A DNA stretch of 64,000 nucleotides from Manihot esculenta. Taxonomy: Eukaryota; Streptophyta; Magnoliopsida; Malpighiales; Euphorbiaceae. The translations under genes were made by a program, and so were the position numbers. Numbering within the stretch: the stretch's first letter is position 1; every line of letters begins with the position of its first letter. The stretch covers positions 29,166,158-29,230,157 of the forward strand of contig NC_035163.2 in NCBI RefSeq assembly GCF_001659605.2. The letters run 5' to 3'. Below the pieces are notes generated by a model. It worked only from the letters and a program-made list of their open reading frames with translations, searched no databases and was not told the DNA's origin. Positions 20,313 through 33,754 of the stretch are shown one piece after another.

Positions 20313-22495
20313 ATGGATTCATTAGAGGGAGATTGTTGCTGGGATTTTCTGGATTATAATTTCTTCGAGGAAACCACGACGTCTTCTGATTTATTGTGGT
20401 CTAATAATCGAAGGTATTTATCTATTTATTCTTTGATTAAATGCTTTCGATCCTTTAATTTTTATATTTCAAGTTTAGGGCTTTATTTTATAGCTCAATC
20501 TTGGATTGACTTGTGCGATTTCATTTTTCATTGATTTTTTTATATAAAATAATAAATCAATCTGGTTTTTTCGCATTAATTTTTCCTTTATCCGATTCTG
20601 TCGAAGTTTTATTTTCACATTATTGAAGGAGGAGCAGAAGTATCAAAAAGTTGAGAAATTTCTGATATATTATCTGCTTGTAGGCAAAGATATATGAGAT
20701 TTTTCTCCATTGGGCTCTTGAAGTATTAGCTGGGTGATTGTGAATTGTTTTATTTGATCTGATTCACTGATATTTGCAGTGGTGGCCTGGATATTGATTT
20801 TTCATCTGGTGGTACTGAATCTCAAGAAAAACAATGCTCACGAAAGAGGTATTAATTTTCATTTGCACATCCCCAATTTCAAGTTTTCAGTGAGACGAAT
20901 AATTTTTAGGGGAATCCCTTTAGGCTGCTTGTTGACTTCCACAGCTATAGGAGATGCGACCAACAACTGGGCTATCTCTGATAACAAAGAAGGCATAGGT
21001 TTTTGGGGCTGCTTAATTCATGTTTGGGAAATTGAATGTGGAGTGTGTCTGGGTACGTGACATGATGAATAACAGGGCTCCTTGTAGTATCTGATGTCTA
21101 TTATTCGTGTGCTGTCTTTTGCAATAAGCTTTTGAGAGATAGTCTCATAACTGAATCGCACTTCTGAATTTTTGGCAAATGAGACGTCTTAAAATTTTCG
21201 TTCCTAGTTAATTGGAAAAAAAAAAGGGAACAAAACTGCAGTCAGCTGTTGCTGTGCTAGTCTATGTTTTTCCACATCTTTTCTTCTAAGTCTACTAGAG
21301 GCTGTTTATGACATTTTGGTGTCTTCATCCAGTAATATTGCTTCCGATATTCCTGGGGATGTTAAAGTTCAAAGTATGTGGTGCTGCACATTCATATAAG
21401 GTTTTTTTTAAGTTAGCAAATGACCTAGTTTTTCTATGCTAGTAATGTAATGCTATTTTCACGTTACTCTGTTTTTAGCTTTCATGATAATTTCTGTTAT
21501 TAATGATGTTCAGGGGACGCAGTGATTCTTGCACCAAGCCAGCGACTAAAGCTTGCCGTGAGAAGTTGCGGAGGGAGAGGTTAAATGACAGGCATGCTTC
21601 TTGTTGGATCAGATTCTTTATATCATTCTCTGTTTGCTACTGAGCAAGGCATTTAAAGCTAAAGTATACAAATTAATGCAACTAATATTGAAAATATAAT
21701 TTATATCAGAAATATAGAGTAGGCTATTTTTAGTTAAGGTAAATGTAATTTTGTGTTTGCAAATTTGTTGAAGATGCTACTGATGTGCTGCCATTAGAGC
21801 ATTAACTTCATTTTGCCACTTTTATTTAGAAATAAGTTAATGGGTATTATTTTGACAGAATGGTTGTTATCATGATTGCAGGTTTCAGGATTTGAGCTCT
21901 GTTTTGGAGCCTGGGAGGCCTGCCCGAACTGACAAAACAGCCATACTTGCTGATGCTATTAGAGTTCTAACTCGATTGAAAACTGAAGCTCAGGAGCTCA
22001 AAGAAACAAATGAAAATCTTCTAGAAGAAATTAAAACTCTGAAGGTAGTCATTTCAAAAGAATACTGAAGTATGGTGGCACCTGTTTTCTAAAAGCAGGG
22101 CTGATAACTATTATACTGTGATTTAGTATTTGTTCTGTTCAGTATGGTCGATGCTCAGGAGTTCCCATGGATGAAATTGTACTCCTGCAGCTCATTTATC
22201 ATTCTTCATTGTTGTTACTAGCTTTCTAAGTTTTGTGGCCTTGTAACAGGCTGAGAAGAATGAGCTTCGTGAAGAGAAACTCGCTCTGAAGGCAGATAAA
22301 GAAAGGATGGAGCAACAACTGAAGGTTATGACTGTTCCGCCTTCTGGATTTATGCCAGCACATCCAGCGGCCTATCATGCTGGGTTGAACAAGATGGCTG
22401 CCTTTCCGAACTATGGTCTGATGCCCATGTGGCAATTACCTTTAGCTGCCCGTGATACATCCCGCGACCATGAGTACTGGCCCCCTGCTGCATAA
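20313..22495 (+). CDS. bHLH transcription factor, subgroup IVc (bHLH34/bHLH104/ILR3-like)
   Basis: Exons 20313-20413, 20780-20848, 21514-21591, 21882-22044 and 22250-22495, total 657 nt (218 residues; relatives are about 230-320). A short acidic N-terminus (MDSLEGDCCWDFLDYNFFEE) is followed by the basic region KACREKLRRERLNDRF (from about residue 69), helix-loop-helix with SSVLEPGRPARTDKTAILADA, and a long leucine-zipper-like coil (TEAQELKETNENLLEEI, then AEKNELREEKLALKADKE). The C-terminus (KMAAFPNYGLMPMW...ARDTSRD) closely recalls bHLH34/104. Group IVc factors act as dimers upstream of the iron-deficiency response (bHLH38/39/100/101, PYE) (family knowledge). Introns 1, 2 and 4 are GT-AG. 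Intron 3 must use a GC donor (CAG|GCATGC at 21592) to keep the reading frame. The gene meets the WAT1 gene tail to tail. Confidence 0.9.
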
Positions 22496-22798
22496 TTTCT
22501 TCAATTCTTTCTTTCTAATTATTACTGTAAATTAGATGCTTTATTCTAGAATGATCTTGTAATTTTTTTGTCGAGTTCAATTGTAAATACAACTGCCTTT
22601 GCCAACTAATTTTCACATTTAACATCTACCATTGATGGTTGATCTTGAAGAAATTCACATTAGAGAACGTGGAATTTTTCCAGTGGCAGACATCTGAAGT
22701 TGATGCTAACTAGCTGTGTATTATTATTTTTGTTATTTCGAATGTGGATGTACATGGTATTGAATATCGATCCTTTTATCTGAGAAATAATTTGGACC
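22496..22798. other. Shared 3' region of two convergent genes
   Basis: Only 303 bp separate the stop codons of the bHLH gene (plus) and WAT1 gene (minus), so their 3' UTRs probably abut or overlap. Confidence 0.6.
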
Positions 22799-24470
22799 TC
22801 AAGGTTCGCTTGCAGTTATTTTACTCTCAACTGAACCAAGTGTACGTTTCATGGTCTCCTTTTGCTCATCACAACAGGACAGTGGTCGATCTTGTGATTT
22901 GCTGCAACCTTTTTGTTCTTCTTTGCCCCACAGCAGCAAGTATAAGCCAATGATTACAACAGCTGCCCCGAGTATACTGGACATTTTGAAAATTTTAGTA
23001 AAGGAGCTTCCAAGTGTAATAACTGATGCTAATTTTAAATTACCTTCCCAGATATAGTTTTTCACCAAGAACAAAGTATGCCAAAATTGCCACTAATATT
23101 GTTGAAAGGGGATTGAACATGGTGACAAAAACTGGTCCTTTTACTTCTGTGCACCACAACTGAATCAGAACTATTATACCAGAGACCACCACGCCCTGCC
23201 ATTTTTATCCAGTTAAGTTTACGAATTAACACCGTCAAGAATCCAACATGAAAACACTGATTAGTTCCTACTCACACCATACACAGTGGACCAGAAATCA
23301 ATGTTGAATCCTATTGTCCAAGCAAGTTTTCTACGTTCCACAATCAGCGTGAAAAAAGCTGATTGTGCAGCCCCAAGAAAGCTCATCCATGTAGTCAGCG
23401 ACAGTTGAGCAGGATACCTTTTCAGGATGAATGCCTGAATTTTCAAGGAAAAATTAACAATATATCAGCACAATTCGTTTTAATTATCTGTTAATTGAAA
23501 TTTTTACTGTTTTCATTCTTTCTGCATAAGTGGAGCAGATGCTGATAATAAATTTGAAAGGTATGGGTGCAGTCTAGAGTTTGAACCTGCATAATATACC
23601 ACGCCGACCATGATATGCAGCTTGCAACAGTAAGTATCGAACCTTTCAACCAGCTCTCATGGTTACTACCAGTCTTTCGATGAATATGGATTAGCGGAGG
23701 CCAGAGATTTGCCATGATAGGACCTTTATATAATGTCATAGTCATTACTCCGGCCAACGAAACCAAGGTCCCGACAACTTTTGCTATTCCACGAGGATTT
23801 CCAAGATCAAGACCTTCCAACCTGCATGCATATAATACATTAAAATTAACTGTAGTTGAATGCATATGTACTTTCAACAAATTGGAAGTATGGATGTTAA
23901 TTAACCTTAATGCAACTGCAATTATGAAGGTCAAGGAAGCTATGGTGTTAACCATTGATGCAACGAAAGTTGGAGACGTGTATCTCAAGCTTGCAAAATA
24001 CATGTTGAGAGTCAAACCCACCCTGTCATCATTGAAACACAATATGAACTCACACTTCTTAATTATCCAGGTGAAATATAAAATGTGTTTGTGTGTTGTT
24101 TTTTCATTAAGTACCCTAGCAGAGAGAGAATGAATATTTCCACAAAAAGACCTATCGTCAGCTTTGGCCTCTTTTTTCTGCAGGAAGAAACAAAACAGAA
24201 GGAAAGAGATGAACACTGAATACAACATCATAAATGTCATATTAATATTTATTAATTATTATACCTTTCAAGAAAATAGGCAAAAGGGAGCATCACAATA
24301 CTACTGACAATGTGTCGATAAGTTATGTAGACATGAGGATTCATCCCATGTTCGAAGGAAGCTTCAGTGATGAAGTAGAGAAAAGTATAGCCAATCTGAG
24401 CAAGAACCATGAGCAGGTGTGGCTTGAACCTCCTGTAAAGGCTCCCAGTAGAGAATGTCTTCAATGCCAT
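22799..24470 (-). CDS. WAT1-related (UMAMIT/EamA) membrane transporter, seven exons
   Basis: Exons in transcript order: 24470-24265, 24177-24115 (63-nt microexon), 24022-23906, 23821-23587, 23434-23276, 23195-23044 and 22976-22799; total 1110 nt (369 residues), usual for the family. Every junction keeps frame and GT-AG. The protein is built of hydrophobic helices in two EamA halves. The first half includes KPHLLMVLAQIGYTFLYFI, YITYRHIVSSIVMLPFAYFLER and RPKLTIGLFVEIFILSLLG. The second includes GSILTVASCISWSAWYIMQ, KGPVFVTMFNPLSTILVAIL and GSILGAAVVIIGLYLLLWGK. A hydrophilic tail follows. WAT1-type proteins move amino acids or auxin across plasma or vacuolar membranes (family knowledge); the substrate here is unknown. 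The first in-frame ATG is at 24470; the frame extends upstream only through a GTG. Confidence 0.9.
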
Positions 24471-26696
24471 TAGCGTTAACGATCCTTGTTCCCTCTTTCC
24501 CTTCTTCACATCAGAGAAAGGAGCACAAGCTGTGTATTGATATAGAAGAAAATGGATGAGTTGGGTTTTGATTCTTGTGGCATTATGTTGATGTTAGTAT
24601 CATGTTCTGTAGATCAATTCCCTTTGATATACTACCCACTCAATGACTTTTTGATGTTTGTGCAGATATGAAAGGAAAAAAAAGAAAATATTCTCTTATG
24701 ACAAGGTTAAAGAACATATAACAATTCTGGTTCAGGGTAGGATTGGCTATTTAATATATTCTTTACACTTTATACCATCAACTAAAAGGATTTTTAAATC
24801 TTAAATCGCTTTCTTTCTGGTCCATAAGCTCTGCACTACTGAAATGAATTATAATAATTGTAATAACTTCATTTCAGAAAAGCTTTTCATGCTTACATTG
24901 ATGGGTGAAGAGAGTTGCCTGTAAAGAATGATATCCCTCAGGTCCCTCTTGGATTCAGCATCTTTGATATCTTCTACATTCTTTGCAGGGAACATGCAAA
25001 AAAACCATAGTTTGTTTTAAGGCGTCTGTTGTAAAAAAATGGAAGAGTGCTCTTAGTCCTTATTATGTGATTAGCAATTAAGCAAGTGGTTCACAACTTT
25101 GAAAGAGCAGTGTCCATTTGTCATTAAGCACAAGAAATTTTATGGTGTGTAATCTTTGCATGGACCATCATTTGTCGGAAACCAAAGGCTTTCCTTATTA
25201 TTATTATTTTTAATTTAGCCATTAATTGGTTTATCTTTCTAATTTATTATTATTATCAATTTGATTCTTGTGACTAATATTTAAATAGAAAATTTCTAAG
25301 TGCATAGGTTGGGTGTAGGACATACTTGCATATAAAACTGATCATAAGGTGTTAAAAAAAAAAATCAATTTTCAGGTGAAGTTTATTTCTAAACAAGCCA
25401 GCTACCTTGGGTTTATAAGTGATCAAGTACAAATACCATCTCTGGACCTTTCCTAGGGAAAAATCAAATAAAAACTTACTCTGTTTATATATAAAATGCA
25501 TATGGGTATAGCTATATTTTTGGACATATTGAATTGAAGTCGATAGTAACTGAATAGAGAAACGATGCTAAATAGAAAAATGGTACAACGATTAGATGAA
25601 GAGGAATTAAAAAGACTTGTTGTGAAAATAGAAAGAATTGAAAAGGTATATTGAAAGTGTCATTCATGTAAATAGAAAGTGTAATTAATGGCAGAAGCCA
25701 TTGAAGGAGTAGAAAATAAATGAAGTTGGTAATAATTAATTAATCAATTAAATTGTGAAACCTAAGATAGAGAGGTGGATATAGACTAATGAAGAGTACA
25801 ACATGTTTATTTATATAAATATGGTTGGCTGTGGATTAAGCTTAGGCTGGGCCTTTTCTTTGAAAGAAAGGCCCAAACTAGAAGGAAATCATAAACTTAG
25901 CCCTACCTCATATCAAGAAACACTCTCCTTTCTTCTGATGTGATTGATTCACAGCTTCACCTTTCTCCGCGTGGTATGGTTGGCAAGTCTCAATTACATC
26001 GGCCCATTACTTTTTCTGAACTTTTTTGCCCATTGCAAGTGAGAACTCCTACTTGTACACGAAATATGCCTAATTTATCAAGTTGTGTAATTGCCTGCGA
26101 TAGAATATGATGCCCTTCCAGTTTGTGCTTGTAGCTACCTATTGCGAGCTTTGTCAATTATACACAACAGAATTATACTTCTCATTAGTTTGACGCTAAC
26201 CCCTTGTTTGGGAAGGAAGAAAGTGAGTGGAAAATAAAAGGTGGCATTTCATGGCATCCCATTTCTCTATCCGTTTTTTTTAAAATATAGCAAAACGTTT
26301 CTTGGCTGCACAAGATTCCAACTAGATAAAGATCAAGGTGACTCATAGATAATTAATTAAAGGGAGTAGGTGGGGTACACGACAGTTGAGCTTTTTAAAT
26401 GTTATTTTTCATGGCAGGGTCGGTAATGATAGAGCCATTGAACTGAAAATTTGTGGTTACAACTTACAACCCTTTTCATTGAAGCATATGACAATTCCAG
26501 AAATGTTGTGAGAGTGTCATCAATTGGATACAAATGGCTTTCTCTTTACAGAAAATTGAAAAAAAAAAAAAAGAAATAATCCTAATGAATGAAAATGTGG
26601 AATATGGTTATGCTATTCTTGTTCTTTTTGTTTTGTATTGACATTGTAGAATGACGAAAATTTCTATGGCAGCCATTAGTACATTGAAGGAATTTT
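24471..26696. other. Spacer between WAT1 and CASP-like genes
   Basis: Contains the WAT1 promoter (left) and the CASP-like 3' region (right). No coding exon was found on either strand. Confidence 0.5.
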
Positions 26697-29203
26697 CTAA
26701 CCTGCAGCCAGTAGCCATAGCATAATTAGAGATGATATTGCAATGCTTATCCAGCTCAAAAAGGCTAATGCAACTGACATTTGGTACTTCTCACATTCGC
26801 TCAAATAAGTACAAGGTCCGATGTCATGAAACAGTAGCACTGTGATGCCTGCCGACGCAGAAGCTGCTGCAAGAGACAGCAGTGCTGTTACCTGTTGAAA
26901 ATGTTGTAAAACATATTGCTGTTAAAATGATAATCACATTAACATAGAATTGTTTCTGATTTAGTGGCTCAAAAAGGAATTAAGAACAGTGAAAGGTTTT
27001 ATGGAGGCTGACCCAATCTCCCACTACGAAAAGGCTGACCAAGATAGAATTGTGGAGGACCTTCTTCTTCATCAAGGCATATGCATCTATTAATGCAAGT
27101 CCAAAGCTCCATATAACTTGCAAACCCATTGAAGCTATGAGGTAGCTGTCAAAAAAAAAAGAAATCCTACATTAGGGCTTTGGATTTGTATTCTACGAGT
27201 TATTACAGGTCTTGCGGAGAAAAAAAAAAGGACGGGTATAACTGGTAATAAGTTCAGTGGAGCCAGAGTACTGATTCAGTTAATCTGATAATGTTATATA
27301 CTTTTAAAACTTTTCTTGCAATAGATGCTCATTGGTGCAGTGATTTTAAAGATACAGTTTTAAAGCCAATTTTTCTCACTGTCAATATGATTCAGCAATT
27401 GGTAAGTTATGCCTAAGAGCACCACAAACAGTTAACAAAATAAGATGAAGATCACCAGCACAAAGTAAAATTCAATGCATTAAAGATAGGATGGCACAGA
27501 AACAAAGACCACGCCAAAGTTTCAAAGGATTATAAGGACATAACAGCATAACTGAAGAGGAAAAGAAGGTCCTTTTAAAATCCCATGAGAAGTCAGAAAG
27601 CATCAAATAAGAATCAACAAGGAAACATGCAGACACTAAGTGCATATCCAACAGAACTTCAACTGTATGGAGCTGATATTGTTAAGTATAAAAATTCTTG
27701 TGTTAAACCATTTAGTTTGCGTGCACTCAATTAAATTTGTGATGAGAGCTGCTAATGGTATGTGATTAGGAGAAACAGTGTTGGCTAATCATTCAATGTG
27801 TTGAAAACACAACTAATTGTCATAAAAGCAAACTGGACATGCATTTAAATGATCAAAAGCAGCAGCTGTATTCCACATTATTTGCTACTTTGGCCTAGAG
27901 TTTTTGGCATCCTCTTTGCTTTCTTCTGAACTTAGTGAATCATTACAATTAGGTTCAAGACATAAGAATGCTGGTACAGTGCAGGCATGTTTATTTCAAG
28001 GCTTCAGTATGCTAAAAGTTAACAGAAAGTACTACTGAAACTCAAAATACCCGACTCATGATGAACTTTGTCCCACTCTAGACTGTAGAAATTTCATGAT
28101 AAAATTTTCCTTATTTCACTAAGCAGATTATGAAACAACATGGACGAATGTTGACACTAGTTTGTTCTACCCAAAAAGAATTTGAACCAACAAGGTCAAA
28201 TATACACCAGATGGCACCTGCACACCCATAAAATCAATATGAGCTTTGTTAAACAATGGCATATCCATATACAAAATGGAAACAGTCCCAAGTAGAATGT
28301 CAAAGAATTTGGAAGCAGAACATCAACTTCAACAAGATCTACCAAGCGTCTAAACACACACACAAACCATTGGAATCTAAAATCTCCAATTTGCAAGGCT
28401 ATTAGAAACACAGAGTGATAAGTGCTAACCAATTCATTCATGTTGTAACTGTACAACCCTAATTCTTTATTTAACATTATTCATTTTACAAGAAAAGAAT
28501 TTAAATGAATTCTTACAAAATTGTACAAGATTTTATCTTCTTTCAAATTGAAATTTTTTTTAAGTTAAAAGAAGAATAATTCTTCCATTCCAAACGAGAG
28601 AATTGTTAAAAAAGAAATTAATTGAATTGTCTTGGGAAATTCTTCATTGCAAACAGGGGTAGACAAGATAAACAGTAAATCATTTGGTTGCTGCCATAAA
28701 AGATTTAAGTCAGAGTCCCTGCCAAAATTTCAAGTTAACAGTTGATTCATAATTTTTTCATAACAAATATCAAAAGTGCTTCGAGATGAAGTTAATTCTA
28801 CTTTATCTTACGGTATAAAACATAATCATGGCAATAATTATGCATCTTAAATCATACCAGAATGGTTACTGAAACCTCGAAGCCTAGATTGTGCTGCAGA
28901 TTGCTAGAATCAATTTCTTTTTTAATATAGTATTAGCTTTTAAGTTTAAGAGTTCAAACTTCGATCCTAATGATCCGTAGTTAATGCAGCACAACTGAAT
29001 TACGAAGCAGCTGAAAACATTGCAGAGGAAATATTGATAGAGCTATAAAAAGATGGCCAAGATAAATGATACCAGAAAGCAGTGAAATTGAAGAAGTTGG
29101 TCGTGGTGGCCATGGCAGTGATTGAGCCGGCTGCAAAAATACACTGTGAAATCCTCAAAGCAAGAGCAGTCAATGTCCCTGGAGTCCCAGCAAAATCCTT
29201 CAT
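26697..29203 (-). CDS. CASP-like protein, CASPL5B type (three exons)
   Basis: Exons 29203-29073, 27145-27013 and 26891-26697, total 459 nt (152 residues; Arabidopsis CASPL5B proteins are about 150). Start [20 protein letters not shown]. It has four predicted membrane segments: around [38 protein letters not shown] (split by intron 1), [20 protein letters not shown] (split by intron 2) and [18 protein letters not shown]. The conserved Arg of helix 1 (ALRISQ) and Asp of helix 3 (VGDW) are present. Two Cys lie in the last loop. CASP-like proteins form membrane scaffolds, as CASPs do at the Casparian strip (family knowledge); the job of 5B members is little known. Intron 1 is 1.9 kb. The in-frame sequence upstream of 29203 has no ATG. 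Confidence 0.9.
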
Positions 29204-29460
29204 TTTTCCCCCTTGTGCGGCCTCCACCAAACCCAGCAAAAAATTCAGCTACCTAATTGATACATGAAATTTCCCATCTCCCAAAATCACCAGAACCAGA
29301 AAATCAAAGACCTTTTCAACTCCAAAGAACAATCTTTACTGAGATTTATGCAAGAAAAACATTAAGGAGTAGAAAAAGAGATGCCCAGAAAATCGATAAC
29401 GGTGGAAGAAAAAACAAATATTTCTGGAACTAGAAAACTGTAAGCAACTAAAAAGATGAA

Positions 29461-29541
<81 letters not shown>

Positions 29542-31569
29542 ATGGAAAAGGTTGAAGGCAGAGATGATTATATATGTATAATGGGGACAGGTGAAACAAA
29601 GCAAAATGTTGAGAGACTTCGAAAGCAGAATATAAAATTAAAAAATAGAAGTAGAAATCTTTTTAGGTATCAAGAGTCAACTTGCATGAGCTGATCTACG
29701 TACATTACCTGGATGAGTAAAGAGTTCTGTCTTGTTTTGTAGATTCTGTTTTCTACTCCATTTTCGGTCTGTTTCAAACTTATGTTCTTCATAATTTATA
29801 TTCCTTAATTTAGTAATTTCAGTCATCTTCATTTTTTCCCCTTTACTTCTGGAGCTATTTTAAGGATTTAACTTTCATAAATTAAATTAAGAGTGCTTGC
29901 AATAATTTATGAAAATTAGCATAATTTATAAAATAAATTTAAAATTTTAAAATTAAACAAATAGAATATAGTAAATATTTAAAACATATATTAATTTATA
30001 AGATCAGTACTTATAGATACTAAAATGGTAAACTCGTAATATTAGCTTATTTTTTAGCTTATAAGATCAAAATAAGGTTAGTTATAAGATATGTAAACAA
30101 ACATGACTTTGTCGCTATATGAATAATTTTGCAACAAAATTAAATTCCAATTAATTAAAAAATCTCATTTAATCTTGTTATGTTTTTTTTCTCGCATATA
30201 ATATTTTGAATTTTAACAATATCCATAGCTGCAAAATTACTTAACTTTGGATTATTATTATTTTTTTGTTTGAGAATAGAAATTAATTAGAGTTGAAAAT
30301 GCTTAAAAAAAGAAGAAGAAAACATCATGTTTTTCTGATTTGTGATGGTTGATGATATCTCATCATGGAACCAACCGCTCCCGCATTTGTCGCCAGCAAA
30401 TTGGGGGTGGTTCATCCAGCTTCCTTTCTCTTTACGCACCCACTTTCGCCATTTCCTTTTCATTACCATAACCTCACACTAACATTTTCACCCGAAAAAA
30501 AAAAAAAAACTCTATTCCTTAATTTTATAATATTTTAAGTAACTTAACTTTTATACTGAAATTGAGCAGAATATAATTTTAACTAAAAAAATTAATTTAA
30601 TTTTCAATATAAATTATTCGAATCAGACTAGTATTTTGTTTCCTTTTTCAATTTAATTATATGTTAAAAAGAAAAAAATTTCTTAAAACTACTTAAAAAA
30701 TTTACTCAAGACATATAAATTAATTTATACACCCAATCAATAAAATGTTAAATTTTTTTTTATGAAAACTCTTTTAACTTTAAATTACGTATTAAAATTA
30801 ATTATATTGGACATGTATATACCACACAACCGTGTAAGAATTTCCCAAATCTTTGTTTGTCATGTTTTCCTTACTCCTAACTTCTCTTTGTGCTCTCTGA
30901 CATCTCACGTTGCTATCGTTAATTCCTTTTCCTGGCCGCCACCTTTAATCTCATGTCGATGGAAAGATCCAAACCATGGTTCTATCTTTTGATCGCAAGA
31001 ACCATCTGCTCACCTAACAAATGATATCGTCTTCGATTTCCCTTATGTCGCGCTTCACCCATATGCTCCTAAATTCACTGTTGACTAGCCTTGACTACAC
31101 AGATGATGGTCTTTGCGCCAGATGGTCAGACCAAGATGAGATGAATTCTCGTGTCTCAACAATTGACATTGACCCTATGACCCATATACAAGTTCTTTCT
31201 CTTTGTAAATAGTAGATTATCATTCTATCATTGGCTGAATGTTGATTGTAAATTGATTGTAATTTTGTGATTTGTTCGTCGATGGAATGACAATTCCTAT
31301 GTAAGACTATGACAAATTAACTCCCCAGGAAGTGAAAATAAAGCATTGGCCCATTTGGCCTACGAACTCAGACATACCAATTAATTAATCTATGAATTGG
31401 AGCATTCCATCTTATTGAAAACTTTTTCCAAAAACATCAATGCTACAAATGACATTTAATATCTGAAAACAAGTTCATCTTCTGAACTCATGCATTCCTA
31501 TCAGTAGCAACATAAATTAACATTTCGTAAGGACTAGAGATGAGGGCAACGTAACCTTGTATGGTGCAG
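29204..31569. other. Spacer between CASP-like gene and dioxygenase array
   Basis: Besides the microsatellite, a G/C-richer island at 30840-31215 stands out against A/T-rich surroundings and carries a 63-codon frame (31021-31212). I recognise no family in it; it may be a gene fragment. The rest shows nothing. Confidence 0.4.
29463..29538. repeat. Compound microsatellite (AT)16(AG)22
   Basis: Perfect dinucleotide runs of 32 and 44 bases, 260 bases upstream of the CASP-like ATG. On the gene's strand this reads (CT)n(AT)n in the promoter or leader. Likely length-polymorphic. Confidence 0.95.
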
Positions 31570-33162
31570 CTACTTTTGTAGCTTGAAATGTGTAAGAGCA
31601 GAATTCCCATCAAGTCCTTTTGAATCATAGTAGGCAATAAAATCTTTCACAGTGGTTTCACCATATATTGGAGGATTTTCTTCAGACAGTAACTCCTTGA
31701 TTGGGCCATACGTCCTTGTTGATGGGTAAAGATGTGGAGTGAAAAAGCAGGCTATGGAAACTCTGGGACCAGTACGATTTGCCAATACCCTGTGCTCCAC
31801 ACTCTTGAACTTGTCATTTGATATCAGCTGAAATCACACAAGAATCGTATTAAAGAAGTTCATTAACATAACTAAGTTCAACTTGTTACTTTGTTTAACA
31901 ATGATGGGATAAACAAGAACAAATGTACATAGCAAAATTATGAAAGTTTGGCCCTCATTCAAAGGAATCCAATTCTGGAAGGGCTTGCCTGTGAAAGATC
32001 TCCAATGTTTACCACAAGAGCTCCATCCACAGGAGGAACATCAATCCAACAATTCTGATGAAAAATTTGGAGTCCACCAATATGGTCTTGGAGTAGTATA
32101 GTAAGGAAATCAGGGTCAGAATGTTTGGTGGTGCCCATTGTCAACTGTGGTTCAGGGCATGCTGGATAGTAGTGACTCAGTAGAGCATGCCCTTTTGCAC
32201 AATCCATCTCTTTCAGATAGTCAGGGTCGAGCCCAAGTGCCTCGGATAGTAATTCAAACAAAACTGTGCCTAATTTGTGGACTTGTTTTGAGTACTCCAT
32301 TATAGGGTCTCTGCAAACTCAATAAGAGATGCAAATTACTAGATTCAGATGATATCCAGTTTTAGTGAAAGTTCCAGCTTTTCACAGTGAAAGAACTGAA
32401 CTCTTCTTTCAACAGAAACCCATAAAGTTCAGACAAAATGGATATGAACCAGCTTAAACATACTTTCACCTTTAACTTAAAGCACAAAATTGAACAATTT
32501 GCTGCTTATCCTCTAAATTTGTGATTCCTTTGAGTTGGAATTTTGCTAAACAGAGTCCTATCATCAACTGAAAATGTGCAACTACAAGCAAATAAATGAG
32601 CAACCCAATATGAATTAAATTACCTGCAAACAAGAGGCAACTCTTGTGGGTCGAGTGACTCAGGTCCCATCACACAAAACAAAGTATCCCTCCAATTAGC
32701 GTACTTTGATTCGTACAGATCAAAATTACTCCCATACTTCACCTTCTTCATCAATTCTCTGGTATAGTACTTCTCCTTTACCTCCCTTGGCAACTCGTGG
32801 AACCCACGTGCCGCCGCCAACATCCCTTCGAGCACCCGATTGCGCACCCCATGGTTCACTACCTGGAAAAACCCCACCTCCTCCGCGGCCCTCAGGATTC
32901 CATCAACCGCTTCCGAGCGCCTGCTCTCCATGTTTGCCAGGTCGACAACTGGAACAACAAAGTGGGCGTTGACGTGCTCGTTTGACATGTAGTAGCCGGC
33001 GGCCAGTTCCTCAGGTGGGCGGATGAAAATTCGTGGGACACTAGTAATGCCGGCATCGACAAGACCTTTGACACCGGATTTTGACTCGTCGAATGATTTG
33101 AGTTCTTGGTAGCGGTCGTAGGTAGTGGAAATTCCGGTGAAGGAATCTCCGGTGAGCACCAT
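31570..33162 (-). CDS. 2OG/Fe(II) dioxygenase, ACC-oxidase-homolog type, array copy 1
   Basis: Exons 33162-32624, 32310-31989 and 31827-31570, total 1119 nt (372 residues). The N-terminal DIOX_N domain begins after the family signature [24 protein letters not shown] and includes FFQVVNHGV. The C-terminal jelly roll has Fe(II) ligands H243, D245 (KHSDPDF) and H299 (VEHRVL), and R309-x-S (GPRVS) for 2-oxoglutarate. Relatives include tomato E8, Catharanthus D4H, Arabidopsis GSL-OH and maize BX6, all oxidising small specialised metabolites (family knowledge); the substrate here is unknown. It lacks the features of true ACC oxidase. Intron 1 (313 bp) is GT-AG; intron 2 begins GCAAGC. The frame extends upstream only to a TTG, so the ATG at 33162 is used. 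Confidence 0.93.
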
Positions 33163-33754
33163 TTTTATTACCAACTCTTTTTATTATTATTTTCGCCCAA
33201 GGCTAGCGGTTTGTCAGGACACTTGCGTGGACCAGTTTTGAGGAAGAAAAGAAAAGAAACAGCGGAAGAGTAGCCAATCCATATGCTGTCATTATTTAAA
33301 CTTTATTTTTAATTAATAAAATATTTTCCCATTAAAAATTTATACAATTTCGATTATCTTTAATCTAAAATCAATTATTGAGATTTATTTCTGCAATGTT
33401 GGTTTATAATACTATTTTAAAAATTGCAAATATTAGTATTCAAAAGTTGTTTTTCTGCCATCTCATATTTAAAATATTATTCAAAGTTTATTACCATTTT
33501 ATATTAATATATTTAATTTTAATTTCCAGGTACACTTTATTTTTTTTCTTAATTTTATTAATTTAAGTTTAAATTACGGATTGTTAATATCACTTGTAAT
33601 TTATATGATTAAATTAAAAATAATATTAAATTATTAATACAATACTCTAGTTATTTGGAGCAGAACACATACGCACAACGACAATACCAGAAAAAAAATT
33701 CATGTTCAACAGGCATTACTTGTTTAACTTTGGGCATAGAGGACATTGCCAATT
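33163..33754. other. Spacer between array copies 1 and 2
   Basis: Only about 590 bp separate the ATG of copy 1 from the stop of copy 2, so the copy 1 promoter must lie here. Strongly A/T-rich after 33290; no gene. Confidence 0.5.

Noticed and set aside
24471..24509. WAT1 start at 24509
   Set aside because: That codon is GTG; the first ATG is 24470, which matches the family N-terminus.
28196..28477. 93-codon minus-strand frame
   Set aside because: Lies inside intron 1 of the CASP-like gene and resembles no family.
28930..28980. Third mini-SINE copy (AGAGTTCAAACTTCGATCC)
   Set aside because: Only a B-box-like word is present; no A box, A tail or target duplication could be matched.
29336..29604. 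Ser/Leu/Ile-Tyr-rich minus-strand frames
   Set aside because: Produced by the (AT)16(AG)22 microsatellite; low-complexity artefact.
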